Source of the DNA: Candidatus Margulisiibacteriota bacterium
GTDB taxonomy: Bacteria; Margulisbacteria; Termititenacia; Termititenacales; Termititenacaceae
Direction: 5' to 3'
Assembly: GCA_031267055.1 (NCBI GenBank)
Contig: JAIRZV010000107.1
Coordinates: forward strand, 1-12,258
DNA length: 12,258 nt
Position numbers and translations under genes: made by a program. Shown piece after piece: positions 7,041 to 12,258 of this stretch. Below the pieces are notes generated by a model that worked only from the letters and a program-made list of their open reading frames with translations, did not search any database and was not told where the DNA came from. Within the stretch, counting starts at the first letter, position 1. Each line of letters opens with the position of its first letter.

Positions 7041-7177
7041 ATTTCGCTGGCGCGAAATACCCCACCACCAGTGGATGCGTTGCTTGCAACGCATCTACTG
7101 GTGGCCTCCCCTTACCAAGGGGAGGCTGGCTGCCGCGTGAGCGGCAGACTGGTGAGGTGTCGAGCGCCGGCGAGACA
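7041..7177. repeat. MITE-like composite palindromic repeat, about 137 bp
   Basis: The ends form an imperfect terminal inverted repeat: 7042-7072 against the reverse complement of 7148-7175. They share (T/C)TCGC(T/C)GGCGC at the tips and CACCAGT at the inner ends. Inside are three adjacent hairpins: 7065-7104, 7105-7125 (9-bp arms CCTCCCCTT/AAGGGGAGG, loop ACC) and 7130-7147 (7-bp arms CTGCCGC/GCGGCAG, loop GTGA). The left tip also folds on itself (TATTTCGC 7040-7047 with GCGAAATA 7052-7059). There is no transposase gene, so it is either a non-autonomous element or a large structured repeat. No target duplication is clear. It fills most of the 240-bp gap before murF. Confidence 0.75.
7065..7104. 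repeat. Near-perfect 19-bp hairpin inside the composite repeat
   Basis: Arms 7065-7083 and 7086-7104 pair at 18 of 19 positions around the dinucleotide TT. The one exception is G7073 with T7096, which would be a G-U wobble in plus-strand RNA. This is the strongest secondary structure in the window. No T-run follows, so it is not an ordinary terminator. Confidence 0.85.
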
Positions 7178-7180
7178 TTG

Positions 7181-7186
7181 TATAAT
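7181..7186 (+). promoter_or_regulatory. -10 box of murF, predicted leaderless
   Basis: A perfect TATAAT ends 5 nt before the murF ATG. No SD is present. The -35 position 17 bp upstream (7158-7163, TGTCGA) lies inside the right end of the palindromic repeat and matches consensus poorly, so promoter strength is uncertain. Confidence 0.5.
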
Positions 7187-7191
7187 AAATC

Positions 7192-8286
7192 ATGGGTTAC
7201 TCTATCGACACGCGCACTTTGCGGCCGGGGGATATTTATATTCCGGTCAAAGGCGCGCGTTTTGACGGACATGATTTCATCGCGGAAGCGCTGTGCAAAG
7301 GCGCCGGCAAAATACTTGACGTAGATTTAGGCCAATTCGCGGCGGAACAACGCCTAAAATACAATATTCCGGTCATTGCGGTCACGGGCAGTTCAGGCAA
7401 AACCACGACCAAAGACTTGCTGGCTGCGGCGCTGGGGCAAAAATTTAATTTAATAAAATCCGCCGAAAATCAAAACAATGAGATCGGCGTGCCGCTGACG
7501 CTTCTAAAAATAACCGAACGGACGGAGCTGGCCATCGTGGAAATGGCCATGCGCGGCGCCGGACAAATAGAATATCTGGCCGGGCTTGCCAAACCCACGC
7601 ACGCTGTTATCACCAATATCGGCTGGACGCATATCGAACTGCTCGGCAGCAGAGATAATATCGCCCAAGCCAAAGCCGAGGTCATACAGCCAAATATGAC
7701 GATTTTTCTAAATGAAAACGACGATTACTACGCTTATTTGAGCAAGCTTGCCAATGAAAGGAGCGCGCAGGTAATCGGCTACAAAAGCGCGAAAATTTTG
7801 GACATCAATAAAGCCGCGGCAATCGCCGTTGCCAAACATTTCGAGCTGACCGACGAACAGATTGCCGCCGGGTTGGCGCAATATCAGCCTTCGCCGCAAC
7901 GCCAAAAAATTATCGAGCATCACGGCGTCACTATCATCGATGACACTTACAATGCCAATCCTGACGCTGTGAATTTCGCTTTGCAGGTTTTGCGGGAAAC
8001 ACCGGCCGCGCGGCGTATTGCCGTGCTGGGCGACATGCTGGAGCTGGGCGGCTGGGCGGAAAAACTGCACCGGCAAATCGACGTGACAGGACTGGACCTT
8101 GTCTATACTTACGGCAAATTGTCCGCAAACATTCCGCATCAGGAACATTTTACGGACAAAGCCGCTCTGGTGAAAAAATTAAAAGAGCTTTTGCGTCAAG
8201 GCGACGCGGTGTTAGTCAAAGGCTCGCGCGGTTTGCAAATGGAAACTATTATCCAAGAACTAGGAATTCCAAGCGATCAGCAGTGA
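7192..8286 (+). CDS. murF: MurF-type UDP-MurNAc-peptide:D-Ala-D-Ala ligase, short form
   Basis: MurF adds D-Ala-D-Ala to the UDP-MurNAc-tripeptide in the cytoplasm, the last soluble step of peptidoglycan precursor synthesis. Family signatures are SIDTRTLRPGD (4-14), KGARFDGHDFI (20-30), the P-loop TGSSGKTTTKD (65-75), NQNNEIGVPLTLL (93-105), DDTYNANPDA (250-259), VLGDMLELG (278-286) and LVKGSRG (341-347). At 364 aa it is well below the usual ~450. It begins where normal MurF is about 20-25 residues in. It also lacks roughly 40 residues between VIGYKSAK (195-201) and the NKAAAIAVA helix (206-214), including the usual G-R-H-N motif. An in-frame TAA (7186-7188) one codon before ATG 7192 rules out a longer start. 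Catalytic motifs look intact, so I call it functional but streamlined; a specialised paralogue is possible. No other mur genes are nearby. Its 3' end overlaps convergent secG by 27 nt. Confidence 0.85.
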   Translation: MGYSIDTRTLRPGDIYIPVKGARFDGHDFIAEALCKGAGKILDVDLGQFAAEQRLKYNIPVIAVTGSSGKTTTKDLLAAALGQKFNLIKSAENQNNEIGVPLTLLKITERTELAIVEMAMRGAGQIEYLAGLAKPTHAVITNIGWTHIELLGSRDNIAQAKAEVIQPNMTIFLNENDDYYAYLSKLANERSAQVIGYKSAKILDINKAAAIAVAKHFELTDEQIAAGLAQYQPSPQRQKIIEHHGVTIIDDTYNANPDAVNFALQVLRETPAARRIAVLGDMLELGGWAEKLHRQIDVTGLDLVYTYGKLSANIPHQEHFTDKAALVKKLKELLRQGDAVLVKGSRGLQMETIIQELGIPSDQQ

Positions 8287-8478
8287 GAACACGATGAACG
8301 AAACCGCCACGATCAGCGTGAATTGGTCGAGGCCTTTTTCCATTTCTTTTTGTGCGTTGCCGTAAACATTGGCCTGACCGCCGATGCCGGCAATGCCGTC
8401 AGCTTTGGCGGAATGCAGCATCACGGCGATGATCAACAAAATCGCGGAAAGCTGCTGCAAAATTAAATAAAATATCAT
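8260..8478 (-). CDS. secG: SecG, small subunit of the SecYEG protein-export channel
   Basis: The 72-aa membrane protein has the SecG plan. A first transmembrane helix spans about 3-21, followed by a loop LHSAKADGIAGIGGQANVYG (21-40) corresponding to the conserved L-x-Q-x-x-K-x-x-G-x-x-x-x-x-G-G segment. A second helix spans about 53-69. SecG helps SecA-driven export through SecYE and would serve proteins such as the secreted one at 6283-6951. Start ATG 8478 overlaps the gpmI stop as ATGA. A strong SD, GGAAGGAG, lies 9 nt upstream inside gpmI, so the two are coupled. gpmI next to secG is a familiar pairing in bacteria. The last 27 nt are antisense to the end of murF. Confidence 0.88.
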   Translation of the reverse strand: MIFYLILQQLSAILLIIAVMLHSAKADGIAGIGGQANVYGNAQKEMEKGLDQFTLIVAVSFIVFSLLIAWNS

Positions 8479-9986
8479 GCCAGTAAACTCCTTCCGGTAA
8501 ATTCTTTTGGCTGCGGTATACCCAGTATTTCTAACATGGTCGGCGCGACATCGGCAAGCGCGCCGCCGGAGCGCAACGTCCGGTCTTTTTTGTCCGTCAC
8601 ATAGATCAACGGCACAGGATTCAGGGAATGCGCGGTCCAGACCTCGCCGTTTTGCAGCATCTGATCGGAATTACCGTGATCGGCGGTGATTAATAATTCG
8701 CCGCCTTGCTCCCGCACCGCGGCAACCAGTCGTCCCACACATTTGTCCACAGCTTCGACCGCTTTTTGCGCGGCGGCAAAAACTCCGGTGTGCCCGACCA
8801 TGTCGGAATTGGCAAAATTCAAAATGACCACTTCGTATTTGCCGGATTTGATGGCGGCTTCCGCTTGGTCAGTAACCTCGTACGCGGACATTTCCGGCTG
8901 CAAATCGTAAGTCGCAACTTTGGGCGAAGCGACAAGTATCCGGTCTTCATCTGGATATGGCTCTTCCCGCCCGCCGTTAAAGAAAAAAGTTACATGCGCA
9001 TATTTTTCCGTCTCGGCAGTATGCAGCTGACGCAAACCCTGCTTGCTCAAAACTTCGGCCAGACAATTCGTAATTTCTTCTTTGGCAAAAGCGACCGGCG
9101 CCGGAATGGTCTCGTCGTACTGTGTCAAGCAGACAAAATGCGTCTGCGGCCATACCTGGCGCGCAAAGCCCGCAAAATCTTTGTCGACAAAAGCACGGGT
9201 AAGCTCTCTCGCGCGGTCGGGGCGGAAATTGAAAAACACCACGGAATCGCCGTTTTGTACTGGCTCGGCTCCGGAAACAATTTCCGGTTTGACAAACTCG
9301 TCGTTTTCGTCGCGCGCGTAAGCGGCGTCTATAGCGGACTGAGCGTCCGGTGCGGCAAAGCCTTTTAATTCGGTCAACATCTCGTAAGCCTGCCGCACTC
9401 TTTCCCAGCGATTATCCCTGTCCATCGCGTAATAACGTCCGGTCAGCGTGGCGATACGGCCAACACCAATTTCTTCGGATTTTTTAGCAAATTGCTGGAA
9501 AAATTCTTTCGCAGAACGCGGCGGCACATCGCGGCCGTCCAGAAAAGCGTGGACAAAAACTTTAGACAAACCCTGACGTTTTGCCAGCTCCAGCAAGCCA
9601 TACAAATGCTCAAGGTGTGAGTGCACGCCGCCGTCGGAAAACAAACCCATTAAATGTAGCGCGGAATTATTTTTCCGGCAATTTTCCAGCGCCGCCAGCA
9701 ATTCTTTGTTTTGAAAAAAATCGCCGTCACGTATCGCTTTGGAAATCCTGGTCAGCTCTTGATAAACAATTCGTCCAGCGCCCAAATTGAGATGTCCAAC
9801 TTCGGAATTGCCCATTTGTCCGTCCGGCAAACCGACCGCCTCGCCGTCCGTCCGCAGAGTCGTGTGCGGATAGTCCTGCCAGTATTTATCCATATTCGGC
9901 GTGTCAGCCACCTCGATCGCGCTTTCTGTTTTGTTGTGGTTGATACCCCAGCCGTCCAGAATAATCAACATTAATTTGGTACTCAT
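8475..9986 (-). CDS. gpmI: 2,3-bisphosphoglycerate-independent phosphoglycerate mutase
   Basis: Interconverts 3- and 2-phosphoglycerate in glycolysis and gluconeogenesis using two Mn ions. The 503-aa protein (normal ~510) has the alkaline-phosphatase-like phosphatase domain split around the transferase domain. Metal and catalytic residues can all be seen: Asp11 (DGWGIN), Ser61 nucleophile (GQMGNSEVGH), His122 (GGVHSH), Asp150-Arg152-Asp153 (LDGRD), Arg184 (TGRYYAMDRDNRW), Arg255 and Arg258 (FRPDR), Lys328 (TEKYAHVTFF), Asp395 and His399 (NSDMVGH), Asp436-His437 (TADHGN) and His453 (AHSLNPVP). The ATG at 9986 lacks an SD. It is the first gene of a two-gene operon with secG and is divergent from the phosphohexomutase gene. 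Confidence 0.97.
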   Translation of the reverse strand: MSTKLMLIILDGWGINHNKTESAIEVADTPNMDKYWQDYPHTTLRTDGEAVGLPDGQMGNSEVGHLNLGAGRIVYQELTRISKAIRDGDFFQNKELLAALENCRKNNSALHLMGLFSDGGVHSHLEHLYGLLELAKRQGLSKVFVHAFLDGRDVPPRSAKEFFQQFAKKSEEIGVGRIATLTGRYYAMDRDNRWERVRQAYEMLTELKGFAAPDAQSAIDAAYARDENDEFVKPEIVSGAEPVQNGDSVVFFNFRPDRARELTRAFVDKDFAGFARQVWPQTHFVCLTQYDETIPAPVAFAKEEITNCLAEVLSKQGLRQLHTAETEKYAHVTFFFNGGREEPYPDEDRILVASPKVATYDLQPEMSAYEVTDQAEAAIKSGKYEVVILNFANSDMVGHTGVFAAAQKAVEAVDKCVGRLVAAVREQGGELLITADHGNSDQMLQNGEVWTAHSLNPVPLIYVTDKKDRTLRSGGALADVAPTMLEILGIPQPKEFTGRSLLA

Positions 9987-9995
9987 AGTCTGAAA

Positions 9996-10004
9996 ATTTT
10001 AGCA
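9996..10004 (-). promoter_or_regulatory. Extended -10 element of gpmI-secG, near-leaderless
   Basis: On the minus strand TGC-TAAAAT (10004-9996) matches the extended -10 form TGn-TATAAT at all but one base. Nine nt separate it from the gpmI ATG, so the leader would be about 2-3 nt. I see no good -35 at 17 bp, which is expected for extended -10 promoters. Confidence 0.5.
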
Positions 10005-10011
10005 GGAAACG

Positions 10012-10040
10012 TTGATTTTTAAAATCACTTAACCTATAAT
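10012..10040 (+). promoter_or_regulatory. Promoter of the phosphohexomutase gene
   Basis: TTGATT (10012-10017) and TATAAT (10035-10040) are 17 bp apart. The predicted +1 is near 10047, giving a 36-nt leader that carries a strong SD, AAAGGAAG (10071-10078), 4 nt before the ATG. This contrasts with the leaderless promoters in the same window. Confidence 0.7.
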
Positions 10041-10082
10041 CCACGGAACTTTTCGGGCCAGGAAAAACTGAAAGGAAGCGTT

Positions 10083-11825
10083 ATGCTGAACAAAGTAATT
10101 ACTGTTCCAACTGAAGAAACAAAAACTACACCCTGGGCAAACGCGCTAAAATTTGGCGATTTGCAAAACCGCGCCGCCGATCCGCCAGGCGCTGACATTT
10201 ATAAAGCAAAAATTATTGACATCCGCGAACAAATGGGCGAGTTGGCACGCGCCAGCACAGAACCGACAGTGGTGGAATTCGGCACATCCGGTTGGCGCGG
10301 CCGCATCGGCGAGGATTTCACGCTGTACAATGTGCGCAAAGTCACTCGCGCGATCATCGACACCATGCAGACCGCCGTGTTTTTGGTGGCCAATAATTAT
10401 TATTATTTCACCGAAGTACAGCAGAATGGTATTGTGGTTTTTCGCGACAATCGTTACATGGGCGACGAGTTTATCGAAGCGGCTCTGGCCGAATTGCACG
10501 CGGCTGGCATCAAAACTTATTCGGCCGGTGAATGTCCAACCGGCGTCGGTTCGGCTGTTGTTACGGAGTTAGGCGCAGCCGGCTCGCTAAATTTCACGCC
10601 GTCGCACAATCCTATGGACTACGCAGGTCTGAAATTCAATCCGGCGGACGGTGGTCCGGCCGGGCCGGAAATCACCAGCCTCATTCAAAGCCGCGCCAAT
10701 GAATATATGCAGGCCGCAGATTTTAGACCGGCCGAAAAAATCGACGTAACGCTGAACGAGGAAATTTTTCCTGTTTATATTTATCTTGATTTCCTGCAAA
10801 AAAGCCGGATCATTGATTTGAACGAAATAAAAAAATTATTGCTGGCCAATAAAGACCAGCTCACGATTATTATCGACAATATGCACGGCTCGTCGCGCGG
10901 CGTATTTGAGACAATTCTCGGCAAGGATATTATCAGCCAGCTGGACATTCGTTTCCAAAACACGGAAACGGATTATTCATTTCACGGCGTGAAGCCCGAG
11001 CCGTCCGCCGCCAATCAAAAACCTTTGATCGCCGAATTACAAAAATCCGCCAAACCGCTGACTCTGGCCGTGTCCCTCGACCCCGACGCTGACCGCATCA
11101 GGTTTGCCGACGCCAATCTGGACATTGATATGAATATGTTCTCCGCCATCGCGCTGGATTATGCGATCAGGCAAGGCCTGTCTCAGGGCGTTGTCACTTC
11201 CGTAGCCAGTTCCGGCTTCGCGGCCAATATTGCCAGACAGAACGGTCTGCCCGTCACGACCACCGCCGTCGGATTCAAAAATTTCCGTCCGGCTCTATCG
11301 CAGCAGCAAGCGGCTGTGGCTTTTGAGGAAAGCGACGGCATTAGTTTTATCGGTCATACTCTGGAAAAAGACGGCATTATTGGTTTTCTCGTCGCGTTGT
11401 CCGCCATGTTGGAAAGCGGCAAAAATCTTTCCGAGCTTTACCATGAGCTGCAGGAAAAATACGGTTACTATTATCCGGGCAAAAGCGGCCGGACTATCGA
11501 AGGCATTTCCATCGCCGAGTGGCAGAAATTTCGCAAAGAAATTATCGAGAATATCAAAGCCAGCTACCAAATTGGCGACACGATTATGCTTAATGGCGAA
11601 GCGAAAAAAATCAAAGAGATTTCGCTCGCTGACGGCATAAAATTTACTTTCGAGGATGACAGCTGGATACTTTTGCGCTCCTCCGGCACGGAAACTAAAT
11701 TTCGCTATTATTATGAGACCACTGGCCAAGGTAATGACAAAATTTTGCCGGAATACGAAAAAACCGCGGGGAAAATTTTAGAGCGCGCCCTGAGAGAGTC
11801 GAACTCCCAACCTTCTGATCCGTAG
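10083..11825 (+). CDS. Alpha-D-phosphohexomutase (phosphoglucomutase/phosphomannomutase family)
   Basis: Interconverts hexose 1- and 6-phosphates through a phosphoserine enzyme, feeding sugar-nucleotide and polysaccharide synthesis; whether glucose or mannose is preferred cannot be read from sequence. The 580-aa protein shows the four-domain order. GTSGWRG is at 67-73, the active-site phosphoserine loop TPSHNP at 172-177 (Ser174), the metal loop DPDADR at 333-338, the sugar-binding loop EESDGISF at 415-422, and the phosphate-binding RSSGTETKFRYY at 532-543. The N-terminus carries about 60 residues before GTSGWRG, longer than many relatives. The SD at 10071-10078 fixes the start. The last 14 codons (RALRESNSQPSDP, then TAG) lie antisense to tRNA-Arg, so the natural C-terminus seems to have been replaced by or extended into the tRNA gene. 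Confidence 0.93.
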   Translation: MLNKVITVPTEETKTTPWANALKFGDLQNRAADPPGADIYKAKIIDIREQMGELARASTEPTVVEFGTSGWRGRIGEDFTLYNVRKVTRAIIDTMQTAVFLVANNYYYFTEVQQNGIVVFRDNRYMGDEFIEAALAELHAAGIKTYSAGECPTGVGSAVVTELGAAGSLNFTPSHNPMDYAGLKFNPADGGPAGPEITSLIQSRANEYMQAADFRPAEKIDVTLNEEIFPVYIYLDFLQKSRIIDLNEIKKLLLANKDQLTIIIDNMHGSSRGVFETILGKDIISQLDIRFQNTETDYSFHGVKPEPSAANQKPLIAELQKSAKPLTLAVSLDPDADRIRFADANLDIDMNMFSAIALDYAIRQGLSQGVVTSVASSGFAANIARQNGLPVTTTAVGFKNFRPALSQQQAAVAFEESDGISFIGHTLEKDGIIGFLVALSAMLESGKNLSELYHELQEKYGYYYPGKSGRTIEGISIAEWQKFRKEIIENIKASYQIGDTIMLNGEAKKIKEISLADGIKFTFEDDSWILLRSSGTETKFRYYYETTGQGNDKILPEYEKTAGKILERALRESNSQPSDP

Positions 11826-11856
11826 TCAGATGCTCTATCCATTGAGCTAAGGGCGC
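11784..11856 (-). tRNA. tRNA-Arg (anticodon ACG)
   Basis: Read on the minus strand the 73 nt fold into a standard cloverleaf: acceptor GCGCCCT/AGGGCGC (7 bp), D-stem GCTC/GAGC, anticodon stem TCTGA/TCAGA with loop CTACGGA, 5-nt variable loop AGGTT, and T-stem GGGAG/CTCTC (one G-U) with loop TTCGACT. The anticodon ACG (11823-11821) is read as ICG after A34 deamination and decodes CGU/CGC/CGA, so a TadA activity is expected in the genome. The discriminator is G and CCA is not encoded. It overlaps the 3' end of the plus-strand phosphohexomutase CDS by 42 nt. Confidence 0.97.
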
Positions 11857-11873
11857 GTAAAAAAGAGGCATAC

Positions 11874-11902
11874 AGTATAGCGTATGTTTTAGTTCATAAC
11901 AA
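11874..11902 (-). promoter_or_regulatory. Putative tRNA-Arg promoter
   Basis: On the minus strand TTGTTA (11902-11897, 4 of 6) and TATACT (11879-11874, 5 of 6) are 17 bp apart, with a predicted +1 about 10 nt before the mature tRNA 5' end. Read-through from the RRM gene upstream is also possible, since no minus-strand terminator separates them. Confidence 0.5.
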
Positions 11903-11935
11903 TTCTTTTAAAAACTATTCGGGGATTTTACGCAA

Positions 11936-11970
11936 CCGGCGGCATTTGAATCGCTGCCGCCGGCTTTTTT
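11936..11970 (+). terminator. Rho-independent terminator, plus-strand orientation
   Basis: CCGGCGGCA (11936-11944) and TGCCGCCGG (11955-11963) form a 9-bp GC-rich stem with a 10-nt loop, followed by C and six T (11965-11970). The T-run exists only on the plus strand, so it ends the phosphohexomutase transcript after crossing the tRNA antisense region. On the minus strand the stem lacks a T-run, so it is not a good terminator for the RRM gene. Confidence 0.8.
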
Positions 11971-11976
11971 AGTAAA

Positions 11977-12258
11977 TTACCATCCTTTGTTGCCGCCGTC
12001 GAAACCGCCGCGGGGAGCGCGGGGCTCCTGCGGACGAGCTTCGCTGACCTTGATGGTGCGGCCGTCAAATTCTTTGCCGTTTAAAAGCTCAATCGCTTTA
12101 GTGGCTTCTTCGGGGGTGGACATTTCCACGAAACCGAAGCCTTTGGATCTATTGGTCGCTCTGTCGATAATAACTTTCGCCGAAACCACTGTTCCGGCCG
12201 CGCTAAAACCTGCCTTTAGCGAGTCGTCGGTGGTGGCATACGCCAGACCGCCTATGTA
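11977..12258 (-). CDS. Small RRM-domain RNA-binding protein, 5' end outside window
   Basis: The visible 93 residues are one RNA-recognition motif of the small bacterial Rbp type known from cyanobacteria and others, which bind single-stranded RNA and in some species respond to cold. The frame begins at the window edge inside RNP2 (YIGGLA), continues TTDDSLKAGFSAAGTV, and contains RNP1 KGFGFVEM with the two key aromatics. After the last RRM strand (RTIKVSEARP) comes a short Gly/Arg tail RAPRGGFDGGNKGW. Only a handful of N-terminal residues are missing, since such proteins start with M-x-x-x-L-Y-I-G. The internal GTG at 12189 is not the start because it would drop RNP2. It lies upstream of and co-directional with tRNA-Arg. 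The target RNA is unknown. Confidence 0.9.
   Translation of the reverse strand, partial: YIGGLAYATTDDSLKAGFSAAGTVVSAKVIIDRATNRSKGFGFVEMSTPEEATKAIELLNGKEFDGRTIKVSEARPQEPRAPRGGFDGGNKGW

Noticed and set aside
7040..7150. CRISPR array
   Set aside because: The repeats are inverted and adjacent, not direct and regularly spaced, and there are no cas genes.
6994..7272. Minus-strand open frame of 92 codons over the repeat
   Set aside because: It runs through the palindromic repeat and the murF start, has low-information composition and no ribosome site.
8706..9368. Plus-strand open frame of 220 codons opposite gpmI
   Set aside because: A shadow of gpmI; all conserved gpmI motifs are on the minus strand.
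12201..12221. Inverted repeat CGCTAAA/TTTAGCG with 7-nt loop in the RRM gene
   Set aside because: It is short, lies within conserved RRM coding sequence, and has no second copy; likely chance.

Overview
This window is from a bacterial chromosome. It is densely packed, with about 50-55 % GC by eye outside one AT-rich gene, and holds mostly housekeeping genes: purine synthesis, arginyl-tRNA synthesis, glycolysis, cell wall, Sec export, and an arginine tRNA. I see no phage, plasmid or CRISPR genes. MurF and SecG point to a walled bacterium. The signal peptide and surface-like protein fit an environmental or gut lineage. Several proteins are shorter than usual for their family (MurF 364 aa, ArgRS 523 aa, SecG 72 aa). 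The phylum cannot be fixed from these data; an uncultivated candidate-phylum bacterium is my guess only.

Layout: 1-312 is the 3' end of a nitroreductase-family gene (+). 467-1627 is an AAA ATPase of the DUF4143 type (+), with a perfect consensus promoter and a perfect 12-bp inverted repeat at its predicted transcription start. 1632-4657 is the guaB-guaA operon (-), IMP to XMP to GMP. 4710-6281 is argS (+), divergent from guaB with interleaved promoters. 6283-6951 is an AT-rich secreted protein (-). 7041-7177 is a MITE-like palindromic repeat abutting a short murF (7192-8286, +). 8260-9986 is the gpmI-secG operon (-). 10083-11825 is a phosphohexomutase (+) whose last codons lie antisense to tRNA-Arg(ACG) (11784-11856, -). 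11977 to the right edge is an RRM RNA-binding protein (-) running off the window.

Three patterns run across the window. First, several -10 boxes lie only 5-9 nt before the ATG with no Shine-Dalgarno (guaB, argS, murF, probably gpmI), implying leaderless mRNAs, while other genes have ordinary SD leaders. Second, every convergent pair is back to back or overlapping (4 nt, 1 nt, -27 nt, -42 nt), with no room for terminators between stops. Third, two different palindromic repeats are present, one inserted in frame inside argS as 8 extra codons and one at the murF start.

I do not see a clear multi-gene undescribed system. The best leads are the DUF4143 ATPase with its palindrome, the in-frame repeat in ArgRS, and the repeat-linked promoter and shortened MurF.
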